From contig NW_005179247.1 of assembly GCF_000350225.1 (NCBI RefSeq), positions 5,245-69,244 of the forward strand: DNA of 64,000 nt, read 5' to 3'. The translations under genes and the position numbers were made by a program. Origin of the DNA: Chondrus crispus (taxonomy: Eukaryota; Rhodophyta; Florideophyceae; Gigartinales; Gigartinaceae). Positions 10,696 to 21,244 of this stretch are shown here, piece after piece. Under the pieces are notes generated by a model. That model worked only from the letters and a program-made list of their open reading frames with translations. It had not been told where the DNA came from and did no database searches. Position 1 is the first letter of the stretch; every line of letters starts with the position of its first letter.

Positions 10696-13151
10696 TCACG
10701 CTTTCCACCCCATACACCGGCTCTCCAGATTCTAATATGCTGTACGGTTGTCTCAATCCCTCTGGCCACGCTCGTTGGACAATGTCGGAAGAGCTGTTTC
10801 GCAGCTCGGGATACCCATTTGCGCTTCGAAATGAAAGGCTGTTGAACCCCACGTGATTGGCCGTCCTCTGAGACACCACGCCGTTCTCGCTCGATGCAAA
10901 CGGCTGGTCAAGTGCAACCGCGACCATCGGTATGGGCCCTTGATGAAGTCCCTCCAAATTTCGCAGACTCTGTGCAGTACTTGCACGGCGGGAATCTGAA
11001 AGGCACGCAGCAGGGACTTCATCGTAACGTTCCTCATAAGGCAGCTCCATTATAGGACGATGGGATGGCGGTGACGAGGATATCCTGACCATTCCGTCCG
11101 CATCTGGTAGAGAAGGACCGAGTCGTTTTCACACCTCATCAGACAGTCTTCGCTTTGCGCTTTGACGACATGCTGTCGCGAAGTGAATGTTCCTCTTAAC
11201 GAAACCGAAGTCCTTTGGCGGCTTAATCTGATACCCCAAAGACGCAAAGACAGCAGCGAAATCAATGCTGCTTAATGGGTTGGCGGCAAATCCGTGAACC
11301 TTCCCACCTCGGCAACGCACTGCCTCGAACTCAGAGAGAAGATCGTCAACGCTCAGCAGAGTGCTCCTTCTTCGACGAGTCTGCCATTGGCCGAAAAGCA
11401 TGTCTGCCAACCACTTGCCATGATTGTTCTCGAGAAACACGACGATTACAATATCAGCAAGGCCCTGATCTACCATATATTGCGGAAGGACAATACTACT
11501 GAGCCAGTTCTTTCCAACTGATGCGTTATCCGACACAACGATCTTAATTAACTCGCCTTTGCACCGGACGAGGTGGTCGATCAGAATCATTTCAATTATC
11601 GCAGAGGCATTTTTCGACCCGGTCCCTTGTTCATGGGAAAATATCACGGCGTCCTTGGTCACTGCGCTCACATGCGCGTTCACATCGAAGCGCCATCTTG
11701 TGATATCTGCAGGCCCATTGACCATAAAGTGGGGAAGATCAACTTTGGTCATATCGTCCTGATGCGTGACGACGGCATGGTTCTGCAGTGAAGTCCAGCC
11801 ATCTCCGCATACATTCAATCTTCGGTAACTATTTTCAGTGTCTGAAAAAAGTCGCTCCATTCCTTCACAGCGGCCCGGATCATGGCGTCTCTTTCGTTGT
11901 GCTCAACAAACATTCGTAACACCTCTCTCTCTTGGAAATGTTTTGTTTCAATATTACACATAAATCTGTCCGAACTTTCTTGCAAATCCTCCTGAAAAGG
12001 CCTCTGGAGACTGCAGAACTGCTCTTTGTAGCTCTGCTCCAGTTGCTTAGATTCGAAATGAAACTGAAGGACCGCATATTTCAACGTCTTACAGTTTGGA
12101 CAAGCGTTGTGGTCGCTTTGGTTAGACTCAATGGCGCACTTGCGCACCTCTAGGTACTTGTCTATCATTCGTTGAAATTTCGACTGAGACAGCTGGCCAT
12201 CAACGTCTTCATCGTCATCAAGAGCCTTCGCTAACACTTTTCGGAGTTTCTCCTTGGTATTAATTTCTGGCGAATAAATTCTGCAGATGTTGAGACGATT
12301 TGAGCCCGCAGGATCGGCACTCAAGACCATATCCAGATGGTTCTCGACTTTTTCGCGGATTTTGTCAGGGTACTGTTCGTGGGATGCCCGCCGTGCTTCC
12401 TGTACCCTTCGACACCTCCCTCAATAAACGAACGATGCTCAACTGAAGGGTCATTGCACATAGCCTGGAGCGCAATACGAACGTCGGACACATGTTCCTT
12501 TGAGATAGTGTAGAGGGCTGAGAGGGCTGAGTCACAAACTTTGGTTGGCGAGTTGCTGAGGGCGCAAAACATGACGTTGAGAAGGTGCCGATTTTCGTTT
12601 CGCCGCGGATTCAACTCCCTCGCACAACTTGAGAATGAGTTGTACTCGTTTTTCACAAATACTATGTTCAAATCCTGCAGACAGGGCTCGCTACAACCGC
12701 AATCGAACGTCGGCAGGTCATCGATCACCGGGTACCCTAGACGATCTCCCACTCTTCGGTGCTGCCTCAATCGAATACCGGCTGTGTCGACGATACAGAA
12801 GAGCTCTTGCTCGCTGGGTACAGTAGACAACTCTCCGAAATAAGTGGTCTTCTTTCTGCCGTAGAGAAATTTGCGCGAGACACCGAGTAGACAACAGATT
12901 GCCTCTGTGCATAGTTTTTCGGGCGGGCATTTCGTACCGCTCCGCGCGTCCTCTAGTCCGTACAAGAATGGCAGTACCCTGACGACAAAGTCGGCAAACT
13001 TGCGCAGAAAACGCTTTTGACCCGTTGCGTTTGCGTCTGCATCGATTTCTCTCTGTTCCCGAGAAAGAGCAACGAACCCCGCATAAGAACCTCCGATTCC
13101 TTTGCGCCTCGTCTCAACCAAGCCAGAAGTGTTCTGGATATTCGCATGCAT
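10661..13151 (-). pseudogene. DUF7869-like, DDE-type transposon protein, frameshifted
   Basis: Three overlapping minus-strand frames make one protein in order. The first (from ~13151) has a Cys-rich part (CGCSEPC near 12700) and a CDSALSALYTISKEHV segment, like the N-terminal region of DUF7869 proteins. The second (~12390-11840) has CPNCKTLKYAVLQF followed by a helical HNERDAMIRAAV segment. The third carries the core: DMTKVDLPHF, SHEQGTGSKNASAIIEM, IVVSDNASVGKN and FLENNHGKWLADMLFGQW, matching the family pattern of an E...RG.NE block, an SDN..GQN block and a GH...D..FG block. The frame shifts by one near 12390 and again at a T6 run near 11840; a TGA at 11129 interrupts it, and the same frame then runs on to 10661. 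These proteins are usually carried by transposable elements; catalytic assignment of the Asp/His residues is inference. The copy looks dead unless the shifts are assembly errors. Confidence 0.55.
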
Positions 13152-13177
13152 CCGCTCTGCAATTTGATGAATCAGCC

Positions 13178-13639
13178 TCAGCTCTTCGAGAAGAAACAGT
13201 TTCTCAGGATCGATAGCAATACATGTAAAGCAAAAACAGCGACAACAGTGCCATATTGAAGTTGGGAACGTGTCTTTATATGCCCGGAACGCTGTGCCCG
13301 TTGTTCCATGGTCCGCAGTACCACAACGCCACTTGTGATTGAGCTAGCATCAAACTTGTGAACACTCTCTGCTCCCTCCGCGCTGGTACTCCTCGGCACG
13401 ACATCGTGATATGGGCCGCGCCTTGTCCATTCAACGAACAGCTTGCAGATTGAACGGCCCATGTCCATCTTCTGACGCCATGCCCTGTCCGTTCCACCGA
13501 AGTGCCGCTCGCGTTCTGAGGGGCTCATTTCGTATATATGGTCCCATGCCTCTTGAGGAGCCCGCCGGGCAGTTTCATAATCTACTTCTGTACTTGAAAA
13601 GATGGACTGAAAAGTACGTTGGCGAAGTGGTGTGGACAT
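13178..13639 (-). CDS. Probable first exon or N-terminal ORF of the transposon gene
   Basis: A minus-strand frame from an ATG at 13639 reads MSTPLRQRTFQSIFS, then APQEAWDHIYEMSPSERERH, and ends after a hydrophobic run. It lies directly upstream of the DUF7869-like frame with the same orientation. An AAATTGCAG just before the next frame (~13160) looks like a 3' splice site, so the hydrophobic end may be intron. No domain recognised. Confidence 0.3.
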   Translation of the reverse strand: MSTPLRQRTFQSIFSSTEVDYETARRAPQEAWDHIYEMSPSERERHFGGTDRAWRQKMDMGRSICKLFVEWTRRGPYHDVVPRSTSAEGAESVHKFDASSITSGVVVLRTMEQRAQRSGHIKTRSQLQYGTVVAVFALHVLLSILRNCFFSKS

Positions 13640-15007
13640 CGGATAGTGTTGTAGCAGCGAGAGAGGGCACGCGGGTGGTTGCAATTCCTTCGACAGGTTG
13701 AAGGAGCAACAAGCGTTCGAAGGGAGGACAGCGGAAGGGAGAAGGAGTGGCGGAGAAGCTGATCACGACGGGGATGCGACGTCGCAAGAGCGCACGTCGA
13801 GAGCAAAAAGCGAAAAACCGCTCTGGTGAGCAGCTTCGAGAATAACCAACTGCAAGTTGGCGTTGACAAAGCAGGGGAGGGAGGCTGAGTGGAAAGAGCT
13901 GGATCAAAATCGAAGTGCCGAACAGAAGAATAGAAGGAGAAAACGAACGTGCAGTGTCGGCACCGCCCGGTGCTGATGAAGCATGAAATTGAGACGCATG
14001 TGCATGTCATAGATTTACAGGCCTTCCAGTCCATGTCCAGATGGACACCAAACTTTACAAGACTCACCAATCCAGCGGCAGCCTGGGAGATTACAGTGCC
14101 CTGCTCCAATAAATTGGGCGGTCACATTCTACAATAAGTAAATCATGCAATTCACAATTTCCTGTACGTCTTCAGAAACGGCGAGCACCATGGCGGTGGC
14201 GGGGTCAGGCAGAAGCAGATGAGACCGGGCGGGCATCGATGGCGGAAGGCAGAAGGGCGTGGGTGGCGGCAGCGAAGCAGCGGGCTCGGCGGGTGGCGGT
14301 GGCGAAGCAGCGGGCTGCGTGGGGCTGAGAGGTTCCGCTGCGCGGCAAGCACGGGTCGTTTGGTGGTGTAATTGGCGTCTGAAAGGGTAGCGGCGGCAGT
14401 ATCGGAGCCCAGGTGGGTGGCGGCGAGCGGGGTGGAGGACAGCGATTGGGCTAGGACGGGATGCTGCAGCGGGCGGCGCAGGAGAATGTGCGCAGACGGG
14501 AAGGGGCGGGGAGTCGGCTTTTCGAAAGGGGTTAGAAGAGTGGGAGAGAATTGGAGAAGCTAGCGCAGTGGGAGTGCGGGGAGGAGGCAGAGGCCTTCCA
14601 AGGCGTTGGTGGTTAGCTCAATGGAGGCGGCGAGGGATGGCCGCCGCGGCATGGTGGGTGGGAGGGCAGAGAGAGGGAAAAGGATATGAGCAAAGCAAGG
14701 AAGAATGTGATTAACGAAGTGGTGGAGATTCGAAGTGGTGGGTATAGAGGGGGAATAGAGGTAACTGGATGCCGGCGGGGGTCAAGAGGCAGGAAAGAAC
14801 TGCGTGGAGGAAAAGTGACGAAATTGGATTGATTGTGGATCTCTTTTAGAAACATGGACGGCAAAGATCAAGAAGGCCAAGGGAGAAGAGATTGAAGGTG
14901 TAGAAGGAGAATTTAGCGGCACCTGTGGGGTGTCGGAGGAGTGCTGTATGACCGAGGGACTCTGATGGGTGATTGCTTGTGGCCAAGACGAGGAGCAGCG
15001 GGCAGTA
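13640..15007. other. Purine-rich low-complexity DNA
   Basis: Mostly G/A-rich on the plus strand, with imperfect short repeats such as GGCGGGTGGCGGTGGCG and GCGAAGCAGCGGGCT at 14250-14330. The open frames here follow composition, not genes. Confidence 0.5.
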
Positions 15008-15062
15008 TCTACACACACAGACACGCACAGACACTCACAGACATGCAATCACATACACACAA
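15008..15062. repeat. ACACAC/ACACTCACAG microsatellite
   Basis: Imperfect CA-rich simple repeat. The following ~900 bases contain no supported gene. Confidence 0.7.
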
Positions 15063-15989
15063 ATGTTGATTAGACGGCAGAGACAAGTGAGCTCCTTGTG
15101 CGCTATGCGCGCCGATCCTATTATGTTACCCGTGAAGTCAAAAAGAGTGGTTAAATAAATCTCTTCTCTGAAGTTTAGTCTTTCTCTCCACGTCTTACTC
15201 CAGCACGTTTTCGCTCAGGAATCAGACGCCATATCCCAGTCGTCTGCATCTCATCATACTGCCATCCAACCATGTTATGTGTGCACTTACTGCGTCTTAC
15301 TGCGTCTCCGAAATGTGGTCCCACCTTCACGTCCCACACTCGCACACTGTTTTCCAGGATGTAGATACTGCAAGTATTCTGTTCGCACTTTTCGCAACCA
15401 TAACCACTCTTTCCGCGCTTCCAGAAAATAAACGAACGACCTGTAGCCCCGTCATTATGTCCCTCACTCCGAAACTGGCATCGAATGGTCAGTAAATTAC
15501 ATGTCTTCAGTGCGCACTTATGGCAACAGTACGCACCCGATTCATGTGTCCAGACATTCTCCTACATGATTTACTCGTAGAATATGACCGCCCCCAATAA
15601 ACGGACAGCTATTGATGGAGGACACTGGTAGTGTAATGCGAGGGTGCACGTCTCCAGAATGTTTCTGAGTTTCGCAGAAAAAGTTGCTCAAACCTTCGGC
15701 AGCACTTTGGAAACCTTTGAAACTTCAGAAACATTCATCAACCTTTTCAAAGATGCCGGATCGCATTACAGCTCCGATCGAGGGTGGATGGAAACATTCC
15801 ATCATTGAGGCCTTGCTTGCAGGATCCAACAAGGACTACCACCGGGACCAATGGGAGTGCCGTTTGAGGCGAATATCAGAAAAATCAATTGTCAGCCAGG
15901 ATTTTACGGAGCCATGAGCCCTGGTAGTGGGACCAAAGTTGTATGGCTCTGGGTCACAGGCTCTGGTGCCCAGGGCCATTATTGGGACG

Positions 15990-16140
15990 TATTCTCCTGA
16001 ATGCGACTCTGTAATCTAATCGGTCGTCGCCGTCGCCGTCGCCGCCGCGCCGCCGCCGCCACTACCACTAGATTAGATATAAAATCCATTCTCTCGTACC
16101 CTGAACCCATTCTGTCGCCGCTGCCGTCGCCGCCGTTATA
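15990..16140. repeat. CGCCGT/CCG trinucleotide repeats, two patches
   Basis: Two patches of (CGTCGC/CCG)n flank a short AT-rich stretch. Similar GCC-rich tracts recur at 19430-19640 and 52945-52995. Confidence 0.7.
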
Positions 16141-16300
16141 AATAAATAAAATAAAATCTAGATTGTCACTGTACAGTATTATAAACCGTGCCCCCGATTG
16201 CCCTCGCACCCCCTAACACCTAATATGATACCTGCGATTGCGCGCCATTTTACTTCCCCTAATCGAAGACCTCCAGCACGCGATGCGACGCGACTATATT

Positions 16301-16579
16301 CGACAGCTGGGCTGTGCCTGCTCTCGAGTGTCTACTTGTAGGTCGAGGATGGGCTGTGACCGCCTCGACTTCAGCGAGCGATGCGGCGATATTCGACAGC
16401 TGGGCTGTGCCTGCTGTCGAGTATCTACAGTGGGGTCGAGAAAGGGCTGTGCCCGCCTCGCCTTCAGCGAGAGATAGAACGATATTCGACAGCTAGGCTG
16501 CGCTTGCTGTCAATTGTCTTTAAAGTGTCGAGAAAGATGTTCTTTCCCTCCACTCCAGCCAGTGAGTCGGTGATCGTCG
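16301..16579. repeat. 93-bp tandem repeat, three units
   Basis: CGACAGCTGGGCTGTGCCTG recurs at 16301 and 16394 and, diverged, at 16487, giving an exact 93-bp period. Because 93 is a multiple of three, frames stay open through it. The third unit is degenerate. An inverted repeat GTGATCGTC...GACGATCAC follows at ~16570-16595. This is about 1 kb of apparently non-coding repeat DNA. Confidence 0.7.
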
Positions 16580-16902
16580 ACTGTTGACGATCACTGCATC
16601 GCTCGACATAGTAGATCTTCGACAGCAAGAGCAGCCTAGCTGTCACAGGTGGGCTCCCCCTGCTGTCGAACGTCTACTGTAGTATAATTCCGTACCACAA
16701 CCCGGCGAGATGATAACCGCGCGGGATAGCAGATGCAACTGTAGCGATCAGGCGTACACGCGCCCGCCGCCGTGCACAGTAGTACCCCAAGGGTTCGACG
16801 TGGGACAGCCGGTAACAGCCGGCGTGGCCACGAGTAACACGTGGCACAACCGTTAGCCGGGATGGTAGCCACGGGCAAACGTGTATAATCCGTACCGTGG
16901 CT

Positions 16903-17180
16903 AACTAGTAATTACTAGTTAATGGCACAAATTAGCCAATTTAGCACAGTAGCTGGTATACAGTAGGTAACAGCTACTGTAGCGGGACAGGTGTCATGGC
17001 ATCCCACTTAGGGGTTAAGACCGGTGGCACCTGCCCCGTTCCAGTAAACGGGAGGCAGACTCGCCTCCCTTCCCTTTACGGCTAATTGCTATCCAGTTCC
17101 GGTTTCCCTTTTAGTCTCAGGCTTCTAACCCGTGACCGGCCATCCGGATCTAACCCGTGACCGGCCATCCGGATCTAACA
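16903..17180. repeat. 18-bp perfect palindrome and 25-bp tandem repeat
   Basis: AACTAGTAATTACTAGTT (16903-16920) is a perfect palindrome. A 25-bp unit beginning CTAACCCGTGACCGGCC is duplicated at 17125 and 17150, with a partial third copy after it. Confidence 0.7.
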
Positions 17181-17199
17181 CTACTGACCGGCCGCGCGT

Positions 17200-18250
17200 C
17201 ACCGGCCACGTGAGCCTTTCCTCTTTTCGAGTCCATCTGTACGGTCTGCTTTCGCGCGTGGGTTAACCAGAGGCGTGCGCTCCCTTACCGCTAACCCCCC
17301 TCGTTTCCGAGTGGTTGGGACGACGGTAGTTATACCACAGTGGGCTGAATTGGGCGATCTCATCCTCGCGCTCGACGGCGGTGTCGGCAAGGAGCTGCAA
17401 TGCAGCGGCGGCGTGATTGGCAGGGATCGGAGCCATGACAGAGATGGAGGGAACACAGAGGAGCAGGTGCGAGAGGTGTTGTGTTGCGAGGATTGTGAGG
17501 GGGGGTCTTTGCTTAAAGGTACTGTAGGGGGTGGGTCTTTTCTCAGACGTGACGCAACAACTACACAATTGCGCGGTCTTTCGGGGAGAACTCTGTATTA
17601 CTTTTGAAAATTCGCCTTGTTGGCATTTTTCAGTACGTGCAATTTCTCTGTGTCATTTCAATATCAGCTGTTGAATTAAAATATACGGGCCATGGCCGTG
17701 ATTTGGGAATCTCTGCCTACTCACGCTGCCATAACTGTATGCAGGGCGTTTTCTAGGCATATTATTGGCTCGTTCGCCTGTGCCCACGCCTTTGCGACTT
17801 TTCTCTATTCTGTGAGTGGAGAAATTGCCAAAATATATCAAATTGTTGATGTGCTAGATTTTATGGATTTTAGGGTTGACGCTTGGACGTTTCTGGAAGC
17901 GTTCGCCGAGGTAAATGTAAGTTTTTAGAGGCTGCGGAGAAAGCCGCGACGGGGACCACCCCAGAGACCCCCCCCCGCCCCCCCAGTTCCCGACCAACAC
18001 ATTCATTTACGAAAGAAGAAGCGAAAGCACATCAGCTCATCCTACTGATCCACACGACCGTCGCCACTGTTTCCGCTTTCGTCGACAACGACAAGAGTGC
18101 CGCGCGCTGAACGCGACCTTCAACCTTGGCATCCCTGTTTCTCTAACAGCCGGTGCCGTTCTCACGCAAAACACGCTCCGCTCCTCACCAACTTGTCTTT
18201 AGCTATTCACAAAAAAATGCAGGAAAGCTTCCGGCAAGATCTTCGTATAA
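17200..18250. other. No supported gene; one possible exon
   Basis: A 78-codon frame starting at an ATG in good context (GCCATGG, 17692) reads like protein and meets a GTAAGT at ~17917-17922 that could be a splice donor. No homology recognised and no partner exon found, so it stays unassigned. Confidence 0.25.
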
Positions 18251-18251
18251 T

Positions 18252-18700
18252 TCACATTTCCTTTCCTTTTCCTTTTCCCTTTCTCTTTGCCTTTGCCTTT
18301 CCCTTTCCCACTCCATGGAAGCGGCGGCTTTCTACCAGACACCGCCTCATGAACAACATGGGGCACGCCATCGCAAAATTCATCAATGCCTTCTTGGACC
18401 AAAGCCAAATTATTATTATCTTCACCACCGCCACCACCACCACAACCGCCACGGCCACTCCCATCACCATTGTCAATACCATTCGTATTGCCATTCGTAT
18501 TGCCATTTCCATTGCCATTTCCATTTCCATTGCCATTGCCACTCGCATTGCCATTGCCACTGCAATTTCCATTGCCATCGCCATTCGCATCACCATTCGC
18601 ATCACCATCACCATCACCATCACCATCACCATCATCATCACCATCACCATCATCATCACCCCCGTCACCATCGCCTCCCTCACCACCACCTTCACCACTG
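18252..18700. repeat. CCTTTT pyrimidine tract and CCATTG/CATCAC microsatellite
   Basis: Repeats of CCTTTTC/CTTTGC at 18255-18315 and long CCATTG then CATCAC runs at 18420-18700. Long open frames here (poly-His, poly-Ser/Pro, poly-Met readings) are artefacts of the repeat. Confidence 0.85.
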
Positions 18701-18829
18701 ACATAGACCTTAGGGGTTATTTCTTTTATATTATATATATTCGGTTATTTCTTTTATAATATATATATTCGGTTATAGTAGTAAGGGAGTAGGATAGTAG
18801 GTGAAAGTGGTCGTAGCGGATGAACGGAT

Positions 18830-19150
18830 ATAGGGTTGGTGGGATTAGCGGATTAAGAGTTATTGGGATTAGCGGATATTGGGATATGTGGATATTGGGA
18901 TTAGGAGATATTGGGATTAGCGGATATTGGGATTAGGGGATATTGGGATGAGGAGATATGCGGATTAGCGAATATTGGGATTAGGAGATATTGGGATTAG
19001 AAGATATTCGGATTAGGAGATATTCGGGTTAGCGAATATTGGGATTAGGAGATATTCAGATTAGGAGATATTTGGATTAGCGAATATTTGGATTAGGAGA
19101 TCTTCGGATATTCGGTTTAAGGATTATTGGGATTTTAGGATATTCTGTTT
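18830..19150. repeat. Degenerate telomere-like array, unit near GATATTGGGATTAGGG
   Basis: About 20 imperfect ~16-bp units of the form GATATTGGGATTAG(G/C)(A/G). The TTAGGG-like core and the GGATATT spacer resemble the GGGGATTA tracts beside the helicase elements at 30.6 kb and 57.6 kb. It could be an eroded interstitial telomere array or an unrelated minisatellite. Confidence 0.6.
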
Positions 19151-19382
19151 AATGATTATTGGGATTAGGGGATATTGCGTTTTTCCGGGATTCGGAATTA
19201 TTTGGGATTTCTGTTTCCATGTTTTCGGGTTGTCATACTTTCTGTACCACCGGGACAATACGGGGCGCGGATTTGGTTATTTATGCGGCGCATTTTTTGC
19301 GATCATTCCCCATCATTCCTTATCATTCCCCATCGCCCCCCATCCTCCCCATCATTGTCGCTCGCTTCCCCTTCCCCGTCCC

Positions 19383-19505
19383 CTTTTTCCCTATCCGTAC
19401 CCCTGCCCCCGCCGTACCTCTTGCTCTGCCCTCGTCCTTCTGCCGCCGCCGCCACCGCCGCTGCCACCGCCGTCGCCGCGACCACCGCCGCTGCCGCCAT
19501 TCGGC
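19383..19505. repeat. Dispersed GCC-rich repeat, also at 52905-53003
   Basis: The string CTTGCTCTGCCCTCGTCCTT followed by GCCGCCGCC and ending GCTGCCGCCATT(C/T)GG occurs at both places with the same order of blocks. It is a dispersed repeat, not a coding region. Confidence 0.65.
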
Positions 19506-19637
19506 ACCGCTGCAGCCGTCGCCATTTCTCACCGCCGCCGCCGCCGCCATTCCTCAGCACCGCTGCCGCCGTTCCTCTTCTTCGCCGTCGCCGCCGTTCC
19601 TCTCTACCGCCATCGCCGCAGTTCAGAACCGCCGCCG

Positions 19638-20720
19638 CCATGGCTAGGAGAGCGAGGCCAGGAGGTATGAGAAGGAGTTGCAGATCGCGTACAAGGCTGA
19701 CGTGAAGAAGGCCGTTATCAGCGGGTTAGGCATGGGCGTGACGTTTTTCATTATATTCTCTACGTATGCGGTTGCGTTTGTGTTCGGTGCGCGGAGAGTA
19801 AGAGCAATGAAAATGGATCCGGGGGATGTTCTCACCACTTTTTTCCATTTTTATCGCTTGTGTTTCGATCGGGCAAGGTGAGTTCTGCCTTTTCTTCCTC
19901 TTCTCCTTTCTTGCTGATGCTCACACGAATCGAAGAGTGTGGGTAAGAATTACGTTTGCGCGCATGCGCAGATTGCCTAACCTCCTGCGTTTTCGATAAG
20001 ACGAATTTTCGCCGTTTGTTGTCCTTGTTTTTTTCTGCGATGAAGCCGCTCCATCATTCCAGGCTTTCGCGGTAGCTCGTGGGGCTACCCCACACGTGTA
20101 TGAGTTATTGACCGACCGTCTGAGATAAACTCCCTGACGGAAGATGAAGGTGAAGTTATCAATTAGTTTAGCGGTCGCATTGAGTTTAAGAACGTCTTTT
20201 TCAACTATGCCTCACGTATCATCGACGATTTGGAAGATGATGCTATGAAAGAGTTTGTCCTGAACAACGTCAACCTTGATGTCCCTCCAAGCACAGCTCA
20301 TGCGCTTGTCGGATCGAGCGGATGCGGCAAAAGTACCACAGTGCGTCTGGCTGAGAGGTTTTACGATGTGCAGCAAGGTGAAGTTACCTCGTCCGAGGCA
20401 GTGAATAACTTTGATACCGTTACATCCGTGGGTGTGCAGGATGTCTTCACGCGAAAGTATAACGCAGCACTTGAGATTCCAATTAGGAATGGGCGCAAGT
20501 CAGCAATGGTTGTCGGGATAATGTTCGGTATCTCCGAGTTTCTATCTCAAGGACTCTGGGCTGTGAGCTTTTGGATTGGCTCGATCTTTGTTCGCGACGG
20601 ATTTTGTGATTTTCTCGAGCTTATGACAGCGATCACGGGACTTCTCTTCGCCGGGATGATGCTTGGAAATTCCAGTGGTCAAGCCAGTGATGTAACTGTA
20701 GTCGATGGACATGCAGATGG
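19638..20720 (+). pseudogene. ABCB/P-glycoprotein-type ABC transporter, internally deleted
   Basis: First segment: SEARRYEKELQIAYKADVKKA, GLGMGVTFFIIFSTYAVAFV, DPGDVLTTFF, the end of the first membrane domain. An intron then fits from GTGAGT at 19878 to AG at 20045, rejoining as SIGQ|AAPSFQAFAVARGA. The next block, INSLTEDEGEVIN (TAG 20164) FSGRIEFKNVFFNYASR, leads into the first ATP-binding domain with Walker A GSSGCGKST at ~20310-20336. Right after YDVQQGEV the sequence jumps to the second membrane domain (YNAALEIPIRNGRKSAMVVG, then FWIGSIF), so the rest of the first nucleotide-binding domain is gone. Frameshifts near 19855 and 20117 and the TAG confirm decay. The retained intron shows it is not a retrocopy. 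Confidence 0.75.
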
Positions 20721-20968
20721 ATACAGTCGTCGGGCTAGCTTGTAAAAACGTTGTCGTTCCCTTTAGAGCAAACGTCAAATGATTCGATGCGAGGCCATTC
20801 GTTAGCGGAAATAGGCCCCGCTGTCCCGAGAAGCGAGAACTTTGTAGGGCGCGCGAGTCTAGAGCTTGCGAAAATGAATTCTGTAGTGGCTGCTAAATCA
20901 ACAACCACATCCAAAAAACTTTTTAACGCGATGCGGCAGGAGCTCCGTCGGGATGAAGACGTTTTTGT

Positions 20969-21244
20969 GGGAATGAGATCATTGAGCTTCTCAAGCTCGC
21001 GACGTAGGAGGCACTTGACAAAGTCGATCTGAGCGTGGATAATATTGGCGCGCTCCGTTGAATTGCTTTTGCTCAAGATAAGAACTCGTGGTCATCGTCG
21101 GTGGGTCTTCCCTTGTGTTCCGGATCCTTCTTGATTTTTATTGAGGAGCTTGACGCGGTGCTTGGCGGCCTGGCATGTGAGGGCGCATTTGTTCCGAAAC
21201 AGCAGGGGAGTGCGTTTTGGCGGGCGCTCAGCGAGACGAGATGA
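20969..21244 (+). pseudogene. Unassigned protein remnant with two stops
   Basis: One frame reads NEIIELLKLAT (stop) EALDKVDLSVDNIGALR (stop) IAFAQDKNSWSSSVGLPLC and on to TGA at 21242. It is protein-like through both stops. Position just after the ABC remnant may be chance; no family recognised. Confidence 0.3.

Noticed and set aside
16301-16579. Possible CRISPR array (93-bp spacing)
   Set aside because: The whole 93 bp repeats, not a short repeat with unique spacers.
17692-17928. 78-codon frame with good start context and a GTAAGT near its end
   Set aside because: Could be a first exon, but no partner exon or homology can be shown.
18097-18759. Long frames over 18.1-18.8 kb on both strands
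   Set aside because: They translate CCATTG/CATCAC microsatellites into His, Ile/Thr or Met/Val runs.
19152-19705. Three overlapping 160-176-codon frames
   Set aside because: GCC-rich low-complexity DNA open in all three frames; the same repeat occurs at 52.9 kb.
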